From Anaerolineales bacterium (GTDB lineage Bacteria > Chloroflexota > Anaerolineae > Anaerolineales > DRMV01), in contig JALXBY010000286.1 of assembly GCA_026991215.1 (NCBI GenBank), forward strand, positions 1 to 13,341: a stretch of 13,341 bases of DNA, in the 5' to 3' direction. Of the stretch, positions 1-6,764 are shown one piece after another. Position numbers and translations under genes: made by a program. Position 1 is the stretch's first letter; the number at the start of each line of letters is the position of its first letter. The notes below the pieces were generated by a model. It was given only the letters and a program-made list of their open reading frames with translations, did no database searches and had not been told where the DNA came from.

Positions 1-1
1 C

Positions 2-775
2 CGCGCGGCCCGGACCGTGGCCGAGTGGGTACAGCCGCCCTTCCAGGAACTGCCGGATGCCCTCTGGTTCCTGCGGGCCGGGATGGTGCTGGCCGCGGCC
101 CTGGGCGTGATTCTGGCCGGCGTATGGGCCTTGCGCCGCGACCCTGTAGACAGGGACGAAGCAGCCCGCTACCGGGCTTTCCTGTTCCTCTGGAGCGCGT
201 GGGTGCTCTGGTACTGGACGGTGTTCCTGGCTTCCCGAACCGTACTGGAACCCAAGGTAGAACTCAAACTGCGTCTGCTCGTACCGGTGTACGTGCCCCT
301 GCTTCTCCTGGTGGGCGTGGCCGCCTGGGTGCTGGTGCGGGAACGGTGGTGGCTGGTGCCCCTGGTGCTTCTGGCCTGGCTCCACCTGTTGCGCACGGCC
401 CGGGCGTACGATGATTTCTACATCCCCCTGTGGCACCGCCGGGGTGCGGCCTGGCGCACGGCCGCGCTCCAGACCACGGACCTGTGGCCTGCCCTGCGCC
501 GCGTCCCCCCGCAGGTGGCCTTTTACACCAACAAATGGGTGGTGGTGGATTTCTACACCGCGCGGCCCACTTACCCCCTGCTTTCCTCAACCTCGTTGAA
601 GGACTTGAAGGAAACCTGCGCCCTGTTCGTGCTGGTGGGGGACCCCGACCAGGACCGGCAGGTCATCGCCTGGTCCCAGACCTTAGCGCGGCAGGGGTTC
701 CCCCAATGGGGCCGCTGGCCCGTGGCCGTGGTGCACCGGACGCCCAACGCGGGGTGCCCGATTGCCAAGCCATAA
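2..775 (+). CDS. C-terminal part of a membrane protein, probable GT-C (PMT/ArnT-like) glycosyltransferase, 5' end outside the window
   Basis: The reading frame is open to the left edge, and the first possible start (GTG at 17) has no visible Shine-Dalgarno sequence, so I read this as the tail of a longer gene. Counting from that GTG, four hydrophobic spans lie at about residues 22-39, 54-72, 86-107 and 111-125. They are followed by a soluble domain of about 125 residues. The segment RLLVPVYVPLLLL, with Arg and Pro at the head of a membrane span, resembles the late transmembrane part of GT-C enzymes. These use polyprenyl-phosphate sugars on the outer face of the membrane. A tail domain after the last span is also usual in that superfamily. 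No catalytic Asp/Glu loop is visible, because it would lie upstream. Another polytopic membrane protein is possible. The gene ends convergent with the R3H ATPase gene, 36 bases away. Family call is inference; membrane topology is seen. Confidence 0.6.
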   Translation, partial: RAARTVAEWVQPPFQELPDALWFLRAGMVLAAALGVILAGVWALRRDPVDRDEAARYRAFLFLWSAWVLWYWTVFLASRTVLEPKVELKLRLLVPVYVPLLLLVGVAAWVLVRERWWLVPLVLLAWLHLLRTARAYDDFYIPLWHRRGAAWRTAALQTTDLWPALRRVPPQVAFYTNKWVVVDFYTARPTYPLLSSTSLKDLKETCALFVLVGDPDQDRQVIAWSQTLARQGFPQWGRWPVAVVHRTPNAGCPIAKP

Positions 776-806
776 AAAAGCCAGGGGAGGGCAATACCCT
801 CCCCTG
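774..806 (-). terminator. Intrinsic terminator of the R3H ATPase gene
   Basis: A perfect 10-bp stem (782-791 with 797-806, core GGGGAGGG/CCCTCCCC) encloses the loop CAATA. Read on the minus strand it is followed by GGC and a run of six T (774-779). It lies just after the TAG stop at 812 of the minus-strand gene. The T-run is on the minus side only, so for the plus-strand gene ending at 775 it is at best a block to read-through. Confidence 0.85.
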
Positions 807-811
807 CCCGG

Positions 812-2473
812 CTAATCCCGATAGATGATGACCCGGCGGTACGGTTCGACCCCTGCGGACCGGGATTTGAGATGGGCTTCCCGGGCCATTTCGTGTTGCA
901 TCCGCCGCACTTCGGCCGGCGCGGGGGGCAGCTCCACCATGTGCCGGCCCTTGAGCACGGCTTCGATGGCCTTCTGGGTGATATCCACCACGTCGTCCAG
1001 GTCCACGTCCTCCATGTCGTCGGCTTCCTGCAGGTGGAAGAGGTCGCTCAGGAAGCGCTCCATCTGGGCCATGGTGTTGGAGCGGAGGACGTAGATGGGC
1101 AGGCCCCGGGCCTCCGCGTCCACGATGGGCCGCTGCCGCTTGCGGTAATAGGAACGCAGGGTGACCATGGCCTCGGCCCGGCCCAGGTCCTTGACCACCA
1201 CCGCGGGCACGTCCAGCCTTCGGGCGGCCCGCATCAGGCGGTCCTGGCTCACGCCATAGGTATAGATGTGAACCGGCGTCCGGCGGTGGGTCTGCGCGCC
1301 CGCGGCCTCCAGCGCCTGTTCCTCTTCGGTGGCCCCGCCGTTCTCCGGCGCTGCCGTTGTAGCGGCGGCGGGAACGGGCGCGACCGAGGCCCACGAATCC
1401 TGCCGGCGGGGGCCTTTCCGGTCCCGACGCACCATGCCCGTGGGCGGCGTGAGTTGCTGGATGTGGATGCGCCCTTCTTCATCCCGGTAGCGGAGTTCGG
1501 GCTGCACCGGGTAGCCCCGCAGGAGCGCGTCCACGGCCTCGGCCACGTCCTTGTGGACCACCAGGCGGTTGCGGTCCTGGATTTCCACCAGGATGTCGAA
1601 GGTGGGCGGTGCGCGGCGTTCCAGCACAGTCTTCTGGGTGCCCCGCCGTCGGGCTTCTTCGTCGGAAAGGGTAACGGATTCGATGCCGCCCACCAGGTCG
1701 GAAAGGGTGGGGTTGAGGAGCAGGTTTTCCAGGGTGTTGCCGTGCGCGGTGGCGATGAGTTGCACGCCTCGCTCCGCGATGGTGCGCGCGGCCATGGCTT
1801 CCAGTTCCCGGCCGATTTCGTCGATGATGATGACCTCAGGGTTGTGGTTCTCCACGGCCTCGATCATGACCTCGTGCTGCAGGGCCGGGGTGGGCACCTG
1901 CATGCGCCGGGCGCGGCCAATGGCCGGATGGGGTACATCGCCGTCGCCGCCGATTTCGTTGGACGTATCCACGATGACCACCCGCTTCTTCTCGGCCAGG
2001 ATGCGCGCGGCCTCCCGGAGCATGGTGGTCTTGCCCACACCAGGGCGGCCCAGAAGCAACACGTTCTTGCCGCTTTCGATGAGGTCCCGGATGATGTCCA
2101 CGGTGCCGTAGACCGCGCGACCGACCCGGCAGGTGAGGCCGACCACATCCCCCCGGCGGTTGCGGATGGCCGCGATGCGGTGCAGGGTGCGCTCGATACC
2201 GGCCCGGTTGTCCGCGTCGAACTCGCCGACCCGGTCCACCACGTACTGGATTTCGTCCCGGGTGACCTCCCGTTCCCGGAGGACGACCTCGCCCTTTTGC
2301 CCGAAGCGGGCCGTGGGCACCCGGCCCAGGTCCAGGATGACCTCGATGAGGTCCTCCAGGGGGCCGGCCTCCCGCACGGCCTCGCGGATGTCGGGCGGCA
2401 GCACGGCCAGCAGCGCTTCCACGTCCCGATGCGGATCCAGTTGAATCGGTCCCGAAGTCAGGGTCTTGGTCAT
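812..2473 (-). CDS. R3H domain-containing AAA ATPase (Ycf45 / SpoIIIAA-like)
   Basis: A 553-residue protein. Residues 20-125 form the N-terminal region typical of SpoIIIAA/Ycf45-type ATPases. The nucleotide-binding site follows, with Walker A GRPGVGKTT at 142-150, VVIVDTSNEIGG at 165-176, and Walker B EVIIIDEIG at 213-221. ATAHGNTLENLL at 241-252 is the conserved sensor region. A Pro/Ala/Glu-rich, probably disordered linker covers 343-395. A conserved module (398-475) follows, then an acidic stretch (483-497) and a C-terminal R3H domain (about 505-550) with the Arg-x3-His motif R523/H527, which in this family binds single-stranded nucleic acid. Length and domain order match the family; the cellular role of bacterial members is poorly known. 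The ATG at 2473 has a GGAGG seven bases upstream. It is monocistronic, with its own leader, promoter and terminator. Family identity is firm; function is not known. Confidence 0.93.
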   Translation of the reverse strand: MTKTLTSGPIQLDPHRDVEALLAVLPPDIREAVREAGPLEDLIEVILDLGRVPTARFGQKGEVVLREREVTRDEIQYVVDRVGEFDADNRAGIERTLHRIAAIRNRRGDVVGLTCRVGRAVYGTVDIIRDLIESGKNVLLLGRPGVGKTTMLREAARILAEKKRVVIVDTSNEIGGDGDVPHPAIGRARRMQVPTPALQHEVMIEAVENHNPEVIIIDEIGRELEAMAARTIAERGVQLIATAHGNTLENLLLNPTLSDLVGGIESVTLSDEEARRRGTQKTVLERRAPPTFDILVEIQDRNRLVVHKDVAEAVDALLRGYPVQPELRYRDEEGRIHIQQLTPPTGMVRRDRKGPRRQDSWASVAPVPAAATTAAPENGGATEEEQALEAAGAQTHRRTPVHIYTYGVSQDRLMRAARRLDVPAVVVKDLGRAEAMVTLRSYYRKRQRPIVDAEARGLPIYVLRSNTMAQMERFLSDLFHLQEADDMEDVDLDDVVDITQKAIEAVLKGRHMVELPPAPAEVRRMQHEMAREAHLKSRSAGVEPYRRVIIYRD

Positions 2474-2514
2474 TCCCGTGCCTCCAACGCTTCAAGGTTG
2501 CTCGTCATGCCAGC

Positions 2515-2543
2515 GGGGGACCCATCCTTATGGGTCTTCCCCC
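2515..2543 (-). promoter_or_regulatory. Leader hairpin 2 of the R3H ATPase mRNA
   Basis: GGGGGACCCAT (2515-2525) can fold against ATGGGT and CCCCC (2530-2543), with a small bulge and the four-base loop CCTT. It lies 42 bases upstream of the start codon in the presumed 5' UTR. No T-run follows on the minus strand, so it does not look like a terminator by itself. Its role is unknown. Confidence 0.45.
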
Positions 2544-2550
2544 AGATGCC

Positions 2551-2588
2551 ACAAACAAAAACAACAACGGTTGGCGGGCCAACCGTTG
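2551..2588 (-). terminator. Terminator-like hairpin with T-rich tail in the leader of the R3H gene (attenuator, or terminator of the upstream gene)
   Basis: A perfect inverted repeat (2565-2575 with 2578-2588, arm CAACGGTTGGC) forms a 10-bp stem with a CGGG loop. On the minus strand it is followed by TTGTTTTTGTTTGTGG, which has the form of an intrinsic terminator. It lies between the probable R3H promoter (2629-2656) and the start codon, so it could attenuate that gene. It could equally stop transcripts running on from the glycosyltransferase gene ending at 2758. GGTTGG at 2597-2602 (minus) could pair with the CCAACC arm as an alternative, antiterminator-like fold. Confidence 0.55.
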
Positions 2589-2628
2589 CGCATACACCAA
2601 CCAAAAAACGGGTTTGGCGGGCGTTTTT

Positions 2629-2656
2629 AGTATACAGGGCGGCCGGACTTGCGCAA
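2629..2656 (-). promoter_or_regulatory. Probable promoter of the R3H ATPase gene
   Basis: On the minus strand TTGCGC (2651-2656) and TATACT (2629-2634) are 16 bases apart. The -10 matches the consensus in five of six positions; the -35 is weaker. The implied transcript starts near 2622 and has a leader of about 150 bases. Confidence 0.5.
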
Positions 2657-2660
2657 GCGC

Positions 2661-2688
2661 TTGACGTCGCGGCGGGAAGGTTTATCCT
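2661..2688 (+). promoter_or_regulatory. Probable promoter of the SRP RNA gene
   Basis: TTGACG (2661-2666) and TATCCT (2683-2688) are spaced by 16 bases and point into the SRP RNA. The expected start, six to eight bases after the -10 box, falls at 2694-2696, exactly where the closing stem of the RNA begins. It is nearly back to back with the leftward promoter. Confidence 0.65.
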
Positions 2689-2693
2689 AATAG

Positions 2694-2802
2694 GCGACCG
2701 GGTGGGTCCGACGCGACGGAGCGCGCCGAACCGGGCCAGGCCCGAAAGGGAGCAACCCTAAGGCGATGTCTCCGGGCGCCGTCGGGGTGCCTGCCCGGTC
2801 AT
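2694..2802 (+). ncRNA. ffs: Signal recognition particle RNA, small bacterial (4.5S) type
   Basis: The RNA component of SRP, which binds Ffh and its receptor FtsY to target nascent membrane and secreted proteins. The conserved apical domain is plain. It has a GAAA tetraloop (2744-2747) on a CCC/GGG stem (2741-2743/2748-2750). The internal loop that binds Ffh follows, CAGG on one side and AGCA on the other (2737-2740/2751-2754). Below it lie GGG/CCC (2733-2735/2756-2758), then GAACC opposite UAA. Further stems continue the hairpin: CGCC/GGCG (2724-2727/2762-2765), CGGAG/CTCCG (2717-2721/2770-2774), CCGAC/GTCGG (2708-2712/2781-2785), and the closing GACCGGG/CCCGGTC (2696-2702/2794-2800). About 108 bases, normal for the small type. 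The T-rich ATTTGGTTTT at 2801-2810 after the closing stem may act in termination. Its 3' part overlaps the end of the minus-strand glycosyltransferase gene. Confidence 0.93.
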
Positions 2803-4392
2803 TTGGTTTTCAGAGGCCTCCTCAGGGCAGGGCAGCGGCCTGGTCTCCCAGACTTCAAGCCGCCGTTCCACCGGGTCGTAGCGCAGCGCTGTACGTTGGG
2901 GGAAGCAGCCCCACACCCGGCGGTCCAGGATGTCCGACCGGCTCCAGGCGAACACCCAGGGGGTGGTCAGCCACGGGTCTTCCAGGGGGAGCAGCGCACC
3001 ATAGGCCATCCAGCGTTCGGATTCCACGAAGACCAGGGCCGGTGTGAAGCGCTGGGCTTCGGGCCTGAGGAAAGGCTGCCAGGCCTGACGGGAGATGCCA
3101 TACAGCCCCCGCATCATGCCCAGGCGCAGGGGCAGGTAGAAACGCAGGTTCAGGGCCACCAGCACGCCGACCACAACCCCCACCGCGACCCGGCCGACCG
3201 CGCGGGGCCGCGGGACCCCCACCTTCCCCAAAAGCCACGCCAGCCCCTGGGCGCTGACCTGAATGCCCAGGACGGTCAGGAGCATGTACCCGTAGAAGCC
3301 CTCGAAGTAGTACCGGGGGCCAAACAGCCACGCGCCCACCCAGTAGGCCATGTAGAGCAGCACCAACACCGGACCAATCAGGATGAGGAGCCAGGCCTCG
3401 GCCCGCCGGTCCCGCAAGGCCCACAACCCCGGCAGGAAGAACAGCCAGGAAACCCGAAACCACCCCAGGAGGTCGGCCGCACCCACCCACAGGCTGAACC
3501 GGGTGTTAATCCAGGCCTGGCGGAGGGAATGGCCCTGGGGCAGCACCCCGCGACCGGGGCCAAACCCTGGGCGGTCGTAGGGCCACCACAGGGTGTAGGG
3601 GTTCTGCCAGGGGGAGCCGGTCACGTACCACTGCCACAGCGCGAAACTCCCCGCGGTGAACAGCGCGGCCCCGGCAAACCCCAGGAGCATCCCGGTCGAA
3701 AGCCGGCCCTGCCGCCAGCGCCACAGGGCCAGCACCCCAAAGGGCAAAAGCACGCCCAACCCGGTCCAGGGCCGGGTCCAGACCAGGGCCATGGCCCCAA
3801 ACACGAAGCCCCACCAGAACAGCGGCCGCGGGGCTTCTCTATCGACCAGAGCCAGCCAGAAGAGGAGCAGCACCCCGGTGTAGACCAGGGTAGCCATGTG
3901 GGGCAGCAGGGAGCCGGCCAGCATCCAGAACCACGGCGAGGTCATGGCCAGGAGCACTGCGGCCAGGCCGGTCTTGGGGTTCCACAAACGGCTCCCCAGG
4001 CGGTAGAGCAACCACAGGCTCAGCCCGGCCAGGAGGGGGTTGACCCACCAGAACACCCCCAACCGCAGGCCCAGGGCCAGCAGCATGGGCCAGCCAGGGG
4101 GGTACTTGGCGAAACGGTACCCGCGGTGGTCCACCACGAAGGGCACGAGGAAACTTTGGGGTTCGGGCGGGGAGGGGATTTTGAGTTTCCCCCGGGCTTG
4201 AATCTGGGCCTGCCACCAGTAGGCCAGTTCGTCTTCCAGGTGGGGGATGTGTTCGTACACCTGCCGGCCCACCGCGTACGCGGCCACAACCGCCAAAAGG
4301 CACAGGCCGAGGGCGATGTGCTCGGTCCGGAGTTTCAGGCGATGCATGGTGCGACGGGAGGGCGCGGGGGCCAACGGCCCCTCATGGGGCAT
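2758..4392 (-). CDS. GT-C type membrane glycosyltransferase (PMT/ArnT/RgtA-like)
   Basis: A polytopic membrane protein of about 544 residues from the ATG at 4392. A first transmembrane span lies near residues 26-42. The extracytoplasmic motif HLEDELAYWW (about 51-60) follows; the Asp-Glu pair is the usual catalytic/metal site of this superfamily. KYPPGWPMLLALG (about 96-108) and GPRYYFEGF (about 358-366) are also typical. Roughly ten further hydrophobic spans reach residue 415, then a soluble tail. Known members move a sugar from a polyprenyl-phosphate carrier to a protein, lipid or polysaccharide acceptor; the acceptor here cannot be told. The start is uncertain: GTG 4407, ATG 4392, TTG 4374 and ATG 4347 are possible. 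I prefer 4392 because it overlaps the stop of the upstream zinc-ribbon gene, suggesting translational coupling. The last 14 or so codons (MTGQAPRRRPETSP) are antisense to the SRP RNA and probably not functionally constrained as protein. Confidence 0.82.
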   Translation of the reverse strand: MPHEGPLAPAPSRRTMHRLKLRTEHIALGLCLLAVVAAYAVGRQVYEHIPHLEDELAYWWQAQIQARGKLKIPSPPEPQSFLVPFVVDHRGYRFAKYPPGWPMLLALGLRLGVFWWVNPLLAGLSLWLLYRLGSRLWNPKTGLAAVLLAMTSPWFWMLAGSLLPHMATLVYTGVLLLFWLALVDREAPRPLFWWGFVFGAMALVWTRPWTGLGVLLPFGVLALWRWRQGRLSTGMLLGFAGAALFTAGSFALWQWYVTGSPWQNPYTLWWPYDRPGFGPGRGVLPQGHSLRQAWINTRFSLWVGAADLLGWFRVSWLFFLPGLWALRDRRAEAWLLILIGPVLVLLYMAYWVGAWLFGPRYYFEGFYGYMLLTVLGIQVSAQGLAWLLGKVGVPRPRAVGRVAVGVVVGVLVALNLRFYLPLRLGMMRGLYGISRQAWQPFLRPEAQRFTPALVFVESERWMAYGALLPLEDPWLTTPWVFAWSRSDILDRRVWGCFPQRTALRYDPVERRLEVWETRPLPCPEEASENQMTGQAPRRRPETSP

Positions 4393-5083
4393 ACAGGATG
4401 CGGCCACACTGGGGGCAGTAGGTCAGGGAAAACACGTTCCGGGCCGCCTGGAGCCGGGCCGCGCTGAGCACGGCCCCACACGCGGAACAGGCCCCTTCTT
4501 CCACCAGGGCCACGGCCAGGCCGCCTTTACGGGCCTGGAGTTGCTCGTACTGGGCCATGATGTCCGGCGGCAGGCCCCCCATGAGGACCCGCCGCCGCTC
4601 CAGGAGTTCCTGCATGTTGGCCTCGAGTTCCTCGATTTCCTTTTGCAATTCGGCTTCCAGTCGGGCACGCTGGGCTTCCATCTGCTGGAATTCGGCTTCC
4701 GCGGCCTCCAGGTCGGCCTTGCTGCGTTCCCATTCCATCAGGACTTGCAGGGCCAGGTCTTCGGCCTGGTCGATCTTCCGGTAGAGGTAGGTGATTTCCT
4801 GCTGCAGGACCAGGGCTTCGCGGGGGTTCTGCACCTGGCCCTTAGTCAGCCGCGCCTCCAGGTCCTGGAGTTTCTTCCGCAGTTGCTGTACCTGGGCGTC
4901 GCTCTCCAGGAGTTGCCTGTGCAGGTCCTTGACCCTGGCCCGCATCTCCTCCAGCCGGCGGCGGTAGCGCTCGATTTCCTCCCGGTTGTTCAGGAGGTCC
5001 CGAAGCCGGGCCTTCTGCTCCCGGAAGCGGTTCAGGAGGGTATCCAGACGTTGCAGGGTGTACAACCGGTCGACCAGGGCCAT
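4382..5083 (-). CDS. Coiled-coil protein with C-terminal C4-type zinc ribbon (zf-RING_7 / CT398-like family)
   Basis: 233 residues from the ATG at 5083. Residues 5-165 are an almost unbroken charged heptad-rich helix (long antiparallel coiled coil), broken at about 80-95 by QNPREALVLQQEI, which is the signature segment of this family. The C-terminal ribbon has two CxxC knuckles, C199/C202 (CSAC) and C223/C226 (CPQC), which should bind zinc. Family members such as chlamydial CT398 act as protein-interaction platforms; there is no enzyme motif. I chose 5083 because family members begin close to the pattern L-x2-LQ-x2-D and a GGGG lies seven bases upstream. The frame is open to ATGs at 5095 and 5134 but the extra residues look unlike protein. 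Its stop overlaps the start of the glycosyltransferase gene, so the two form an operon. A general cytoplasmic role is inferred. Confidence 0.88.
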   Translation of the reverse strand: MALVDRLYTLQRLDTLLNRFREQKARLRDLLNNREEIERYRRRLEEMRARVKDLHRQLLESDAQVQQLRKKLQDLEARLTKGQVQNPREALVLQQEITYLYRKIDQAEDLALQVLMEWERSKADLEAAEAEFQQMEAQRARLEAELQKEIEELEANMQELLERRRVLMGGLPPDIMAQYEQLQARKGGLAVALVEEGACSACGAVLSAARLQAARNVFSLTYCPQCGRILYAP

Positions 5084-5191
5084 AGCGCACCCCATCTGTG
5101 GTTTTCGGCAACCCAAGTCTACCACTCCTAACACTTCCCTCGCCTCCCAAGTGAATCAGATAAGGCACGCAGCACCTTCGCAAACATCCGC

Positions 5192-5215
5192 TCACCATTC
5201 ACCATGCACCATGCA
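5192..5215. repeat. Short tandem CACCAT-type repeat
   Basis: CACCAT recurs three times at seven- to eight-base intervals (CACCATT, CACCATG, CACCATG). It covers the stop codon and last codons (VVHGAW) of the thioesterase-like gene. Such CACCAT-rich intergenic strings recur in many environmental genomes; whether this copy is one of a dispersed family cannot be told here. Confidence 0.4.
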
Positions 5216-6605
5216 CGACGAACGCCCATATATGCTTCCAGGCCTGCAGTCCAGCGTCTACGTTAGCCTCGCGAGTGCGTCCGCCCAAAAGGTACGGAGG
5301 GATCAGACGCACTGGCGGCCTGGCATCAAAGAAGACCACATGGCCGGCATCTCGCAGGGCCAAATGCCGAACCCGGTCCCCTTTCCCATAGGCTTGCATC
5401 CGGCGGACCAGGGCTTCGGCCATAGGCGTGGAGGGCCACATCTGGTCATCGGTAGCGGAAATCAGGAGCAGCCGAGCCTGCAGATGTTCCACGGGAATGT
5501 AGACATCTTCGGGGACCTCACCCTGCAGCGCAGTTTCGAACACGGGTCGAAGGCGCGCCGGGTTGCCCACCATCATCTGCAAGAAGTCCCAGGACCACCC
5601 CCAGGTCAGGTAGGGCAGGTCCTGACCCTGATACGTCCAGGCCGGGGGCGGGGGGAAGCCCTGGGAGAAGTCCAGGCCGGCCCAGAGCACATGGCTGGGC
5701 ACTATGGCGATCACGCCGGCCGGGGGTGGGTCGGCGTAGATGCCGGTAAGCAGCGCGGCTTCACTGCCCCGAGAGGCCCCAAGGACGAACACCCGATCGG
5801 CTGCCACTTCTGGCTGTGCTCGAAGCCAGTCCAGGGCATGGAGAAAGTACTCGATTGGGATTCGAGCCAGGGCTTTGGGTAGCGGGTCGATGCCGAAATA
5901 GGCCAGAGAGAGCGCGGCCACGCCATGGGCAGCCCACCAGGCCGCGGCTGTCTCGCGATAGCCGCCTTCAGAACCGCCCAGGACCAGCACACCTGGGAAG
6001 GGGCCCTCCCCGAGGGGGTGACAGTACGCGCCCACCAAGTTGACTTCGCGCAGCGTGCGACATATGAGGCCCTTTGTGCGTAACTGGCGTACCCAGCGGG
6101 TCTGGGCCAGGATGCGACCGCCGGCCTCAACAGTAACGTCCAGAGTGTAGCCCTCTGGTTTGGGCTCGAACATGGGCGCACGCATGGGCTGCACCGGCCG
6201 CATGGACCAGACCAAGCCCAGGGGGTCAGCACGGTGGTACGTCCCCTGTAAAGGGGACTGAGCAGCCAGGTCGACGATGCCGCGTGCATCGGCCTGCCAC
6301 AACCCAACTGCGGCCCACAGTCGTCCCTGGGCATCCCGTGTTTGCACTTGAACGCGCACTCGCTGCCCCGGGATCAAACCAGTGATGCGGAACACCTCGG
6401 GCGGACGGTCGGCAAGGTCCGTTTGGGGCTTCAGCACCAACCGAACCGAAAGGCTCGAGGGAGCAGAGCCCGTAGCGGATTCGGCTGGCAGGTCCGTCCA
6501 GCGCCAGTCCCAATTCCAGGTGTGGTAACGCCGGTACCCATACCACCACCAGGCCAATCCCACAACGAACAACAAAACCACAACCACAGCAAGCGCCCTA
6601 AACAT
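5199..6605 (-). CDS. Membrane-anchored BAAT / acyl-CoA thioesterase-like alpha/beta hydrolase
   Basis: 468 residues from the ATG at 6605, which has GGGAG seven bases upstream. The frame extends to 6710 but the extra residues run into the terminator of the neighbouring gene. Residues 3-21 are a single hydrophobic anchor or signal sequence. Residues about 65-180 match the N-terminal beta-sandwich domain of bile acid-CoA:amino acid N-acyltransferase/acyl-CoA thioesterases, including DRPPEVFRITGL and GLVWSMRP. Residues 190-465 are the alpha/beta hydrolase domain, with GGSEGG (210-215) as oxyanion region and nucleophile S278 in GASRGSE. The Asp is probably D386 or D387 in ATDDQMWPS, and the His is H422 in GHVVFFD. 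The triad is complete, with Ser rather than the Cys of conjugating BAAT, so hydrolysis of an ester or thioester is expected. The anchor suggests action outside the cytoplasm, where CoA esters are not expected, so the substrate is open. No terminator is seen downstream; it may read into the zinc-ribbon gene 115 bases on. Confidence 0.85.
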   Translation of the reverse strand: MFRALAVVVVLLFVVGLAWWWYGYRRYHTWNWDWRWTDLPAESATGSAPSSLSVRLVLKPQTDLADRPPEVFRITGLIPGQRVRVQVQTRDAQGRLWAAVGLWQADARGIVDLAAQSPLQGTYHRADPLGLVWSMRPVQPMRAPMFEPKPEGYTLDVTVEAGGRILAQTRWVRQLRTKGLICRTLREVNLVGAYCHPLGEGPFPGVLVLGGSEGGYRETAAAWWAAHGVAALSLAYFGIDPLPKALARIPIEYFLHALDWLRAQPEVAADRVFVLGASRGSEAALLTGIYADPPPAGVIAIVPSHVLWAGLDFSQGFPPPPAWTYQGQDLPYLTWGWSWDFLQMMVGNPARLRPVFETALQGEVPEDVYIPVEHLQARLLLISATDDQMWPSTPMAEALVRRMQAYGKGDRVRHLALRDAGHVVFFDARPPVRLIPPYLLGGRTREANVDAGLQAWKHIWAFVVHGAW

Positions 6606-6697
6606 CGCTGTTCTCCCAAAAAGCATCTTCCGGAGGGCTTTATGGCTCCTGGACACGTGCAAGCATATAGAATAGCACAACGACTTTCCCACAGGTG

Positions 6698-6733
6698 CGG
6701 GAAAACACAAGGCCGGGCACCAGGCCCGGCCTT
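6698..6733 (-). terminator. Intrinsic terminator of the tad operon
   Basis: A perfect 10-bp stem AAGGCCGGGC/GCCCGGCCTT (6709-6718 with 6724-6733, loop ACCAG) lies 32 bases after the stop of the TadG-like gene. On the minus strand GTGTTTTCCC follows it. The stem is strong; the T-run is short. Confidence 0.75.
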
Positions 6734-6736
6734 CTC

Positions 6737-6763
6737 GGGAGGGAGGAAGGAAGGGAGGAGGGA
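6737..6763 (+). repeat. 27-base homopurine tract
   Basis: An unbroken run of G and A between the TadG-like stop codon and its terminator, with four GGG runs separated by 1, 9 and 4 bases. One loop is longer than in standard G-quadruplex definitions. On the transcribed (minus) strand it is a pure pyrimidine 3' UTR stretch. Confidence 0.5.
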
Positions 6764-6764
6764 C

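Noticed and set aside
2606..2628. AAAAACG...CGTTTTT inverted repeat as a two-way terminator
   Set aside because: The stem is seven mostly A-T pairs with a GC-rich unpaired loop, and it lies beside the -10 box of the R3H promoter. It looks too weak to stop transcription.
872..2761. A 629-codon open frame on the plus strand opposite the R3H ATPase gene
   Set aside because: It is the antisense shadow of a well-supported gene in GC-rich DNA: no ribosome site, His/Val/Gly-rich composition unlike a folded protein, and it runs through the promoters and half of the SRP RNA.
2803..4467. A 554-codon open frame on the plus strand opposite the glycosyltransferase
   Set aside because: Extreme Pro/Gly/Gln/His content and no start signal. 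It mirrors the membrane protein codons on the other strand.
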